In this document: piece by piece, positions 62,847 through 64,000 of the stretch
How the letters are laid out: each line of letters opens with the position of its first letter
How positions within the stretch are numbered: position 1 is the first letter of the stretch
Assembly: GCF_000455265.1 (NCBI RefSeq)
Contig: NZ_HG005139.1
Span: 2,635,480 to 2,699,479, forward strand
Direction of reading: 5' to 3'
Source: Paenibacillus antibioticophila
GTDB lineage: Bacteria; Bacillota; Bacilli; Paenibacillales; Paenibacillaceae
Length of the DNA stretch: 64,000 bases
Notes under the pieces: generated by a model
What the model was told of the DNA's origin: nothing
Database searches by the model: none
What the model saw: the letters and a program-made list of their open reading frames with translations, nothing else
Program-made: the position numbers and the translations under genes

Positions 62847-63431
62847 TTATCGTTCTTTCTGTTCATTCAACTCACGGATCAGGCTATTTCGCGCGATTAC
62901 CGTTAGCGGAAATATGATCTTCCCTTGCTGTAAGAGAAAAGAAATCGTGGAATCAAAGCCGCAAATCAACGCCTTCTCCAGATTATGCTCAGCCAGCCCC
63001 CGGATCTGGTCTACGCCAGGGAAGTTTCGGCCAGGCTCGATATAATCCGCCAGACAGACGATTTTATCCAGCAGTGTCATCTGCTCTCTGCCTGACGTAT
63101 GGTAGCGAACAGCATTGAGAACTTCTTCATCCCGAATTCCGTATTCCTGCTCCGCGACATAGGCACCGATCTCCGCATGAAGCAATTGCCGGTCATACTG
63201 AAGCAATTCCGGCTGCAGCCCATGCTCGAGCATAACTGCCTCCTGCCGCTCCATCGGCCAAAATTTGGCCAGGTCATGCAGCAAGGCTGCCAAATCCGCC
63301 TTTTCCGGATCGGCCCCATAACGCTTTGCAAGAGATACGGAGGTTGTCATGACACCCTCGACATGTCTCCAGCGTTTTTCCGGCATTTGGCCGGAAACCA
63401 TAGTGATCAGTTGTTCACGCGAGTACTTCAT
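62847..63431 (-). CDS. yqeK: HD-domain hydrolase YqeK (Ap4A hydrolase)
   Basis: The 194-residue HD protein has RWRHVEGVMTTSVSLAKRYG, the metal-binding LAALLHDLAKFWPMERQ (HD), LLHAEIGAYVAEQEYGI and AVRYHTSGREQMTLLDKIVC LADY. YqeK proteins hydrolyse diadenosine tetraphosphate symmetrically. The ATG at 63431, behind GGAGCAG, lies inside the end of nadD (17-base overlap), linking the two. Confidence 0.93.
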   Translation of the reverse strand: MKYSREQLITMVSGQMPEKRWRHVEGVMTTSVSLAKRYGADPEKADLAALLHDLAKFWPMERQEAVMLEHGLQPELLQYDRQLLHAEIGAYVAEQEYGIRDEEVLNAVRYHTSGREQMTLLDKIVCLADYIEPGRNFPGVDQIRGLAEHNLEKALICGFDSTISFLLQQGKIIFPLTVIARNSLIRELNEQKER

Positions 63432-64000
63432 ACAATCTGCTCCCCATGATATATTCATATACCGGCTCAGGCACCATATAGCGTACGGAGAGTCCGCGGG
63501 AGATTCGGGACCGAATCAGACTCGAGGAAATATCAACCAACGGCATATCCGCAAGCATTACAGCATCCCGGATCAGCGGCGGAAGTGTATCCAGCTCCAG
63601 GAAGCTTCCGGGACGCTGGAGGCCGATGAACCGGAGCATGCCCACCAATTCTTCAATCCCTTCCCACTTGGGCAAGTAATTCACCATATCTGCGCCGATG
63701 ATAAAATAGAGCTCCAGATCAGCATGCTCGGAGCGAAGCGCACGGATGGTATCTACCGTATAGGATACCCCGCCCCGGCGCAGCTCAATATCAAGCGGCT
63801 TGAAAGCGGGATGACTATGCGTTGCAGCCTTAACCATCTCCAGCCGTTGCTCTCCGCTGCCGCCCGCCTGATGCTTGTGCGGCGGAATATGCGAAGGCAT
63901 GAACCAGACTTCCTCCAGTCCATATTTCTCCCGTGCTGCCTCGGCTGCCAACAGGTGTCCGATATGGATCGGGTCAAAGGCTCCGCCCATAATACCGATT
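63415..64000 (-). CDS. nadD: Nicotinate-nucleotide adenylyltransferase, 5' end outside the window
   Basis: The visible C-terminal 194 codons include the ATP-binding signature GGAFDPIHIGHLLAA, FMPSHIPPHKH, FIIGADMVNYLPKW and ISSSLIRSRISRGLS of NadD, which adenylylates nicotinate mononucleotide for NAD synthesis. The start codon lies beyond base 64000; the upstream residues read IGIMGG, so few codons are missing. Confidence 0.95.
   Translation of the reverse strand, partial: IGIMGGAFDPIHIGHLLAAEAAREKYGLEEVWFMPSHIPPHKHQAGGSGEQRLEMVKAATHSHPAFKPLDIELRRGGVSYTVDTIRALRSEHADLELYFIIGADMVNYLPKWEGIEELVGMLRFIGLQRPGSFLELDTLPPLIRDAVMLADMPLVDISSSLIRSRISRGLSVRYMVPEPVYEYIMGSRLYEVLA

Overview
The window looks like chromosomal DNA from a spore-forming, moderate-GC Firmicute, most likely Paenibacillus or a close relative. 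The reasons are a germination protease gene with a forespore-type (SigG) promoter, a complete GerA-type germinant receptor operon, the comE late-competence genes, a T-box leuS, RNase J, strong GGAGG ribosome binding sites, and several lipoprotein-dependent sugar and peptide importers with glycoside hydrolases.

Layout. 1-9.4 kb: housekeeping and competence block read mostly leftward (gpr with a frameshift, rpsT, holA, an ECF sigma/anti-sigma pair, comEC-comEB-comEA) with comER divergent. 9.4-12.2 kb: leuS with its T-box leader and promoter. 12.2-21.1 kb: a decayed methyltransferase gene, then one long leftward unit with a HAD hydrolase, an RpiR/SIS regulator, a five-gene peptide/opine/nickel-type ABC importer and two metallo-beta-lactamase-fold hydrolases. 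21.3-24.1 kb: small lipoproteins and unknown proteins. 24.1-34.2 kb: a carbohydrate locus (ABC importer, two sugar-isomerase-like genes of which one carries an in-frame amber, ThuA), divergent from a GntR-LacI hybrid regulator and a GH92 glycosidase. Two matching palindromes and cre-like sites lie between them. 34.3-36.4 kb: an AT-rich FabF/PlsC pair. 36.9-38.7 kb: a PadR-DUF1700-DUF4097 envelope-stress-type operon. 39-40.2 kb: a secreted GH16 glucanase with a ricin-type lectin tail. 40.5-47 kb: MOSC protein, ung, a ger operon (A-C-D-B) and a small alarmone synthetase. 47.1-51.7 kb: alanine dehydrogenase, then a hexuronate (KDG) locus with eda divergent from kduI-deoR-kduD. 51.7-54.4 kb: an ABC-2 type exporter. 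55-58.2 kb: a chemoreceptor and a serine hydrolase. 58.3-64 kb: a leftward operon nadD-yqeK-rsfS-cvfB-yqeM-SGNH hydrolase-RNase J, cut by the window edge.

At the scale of the window, nadD-yqeK-rsfS-yqeM on the right and comER-comEABC-holA-rpsT-gpr on the left are neighbours in Bacillus subtilis. Here about 50 kb of mostly accessory genes lies between them. Two long imperfect-palindrome repeats (2.29 and 30.59 kb) plus a third fragment (54.57 kb) form an interspersed, MITE-like family with no coding capacity. A separate 180-bp block at 54.67 kb holds interleaved inverted repeats. Three genes are visibly damaged: gpr (1-nt frameshift), a methyltransferase (loss of SAM motif I) and a sugar isomerase (single TAG). 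No tRNA, rRNA, transposase, integrase or CRISPR array was seen.
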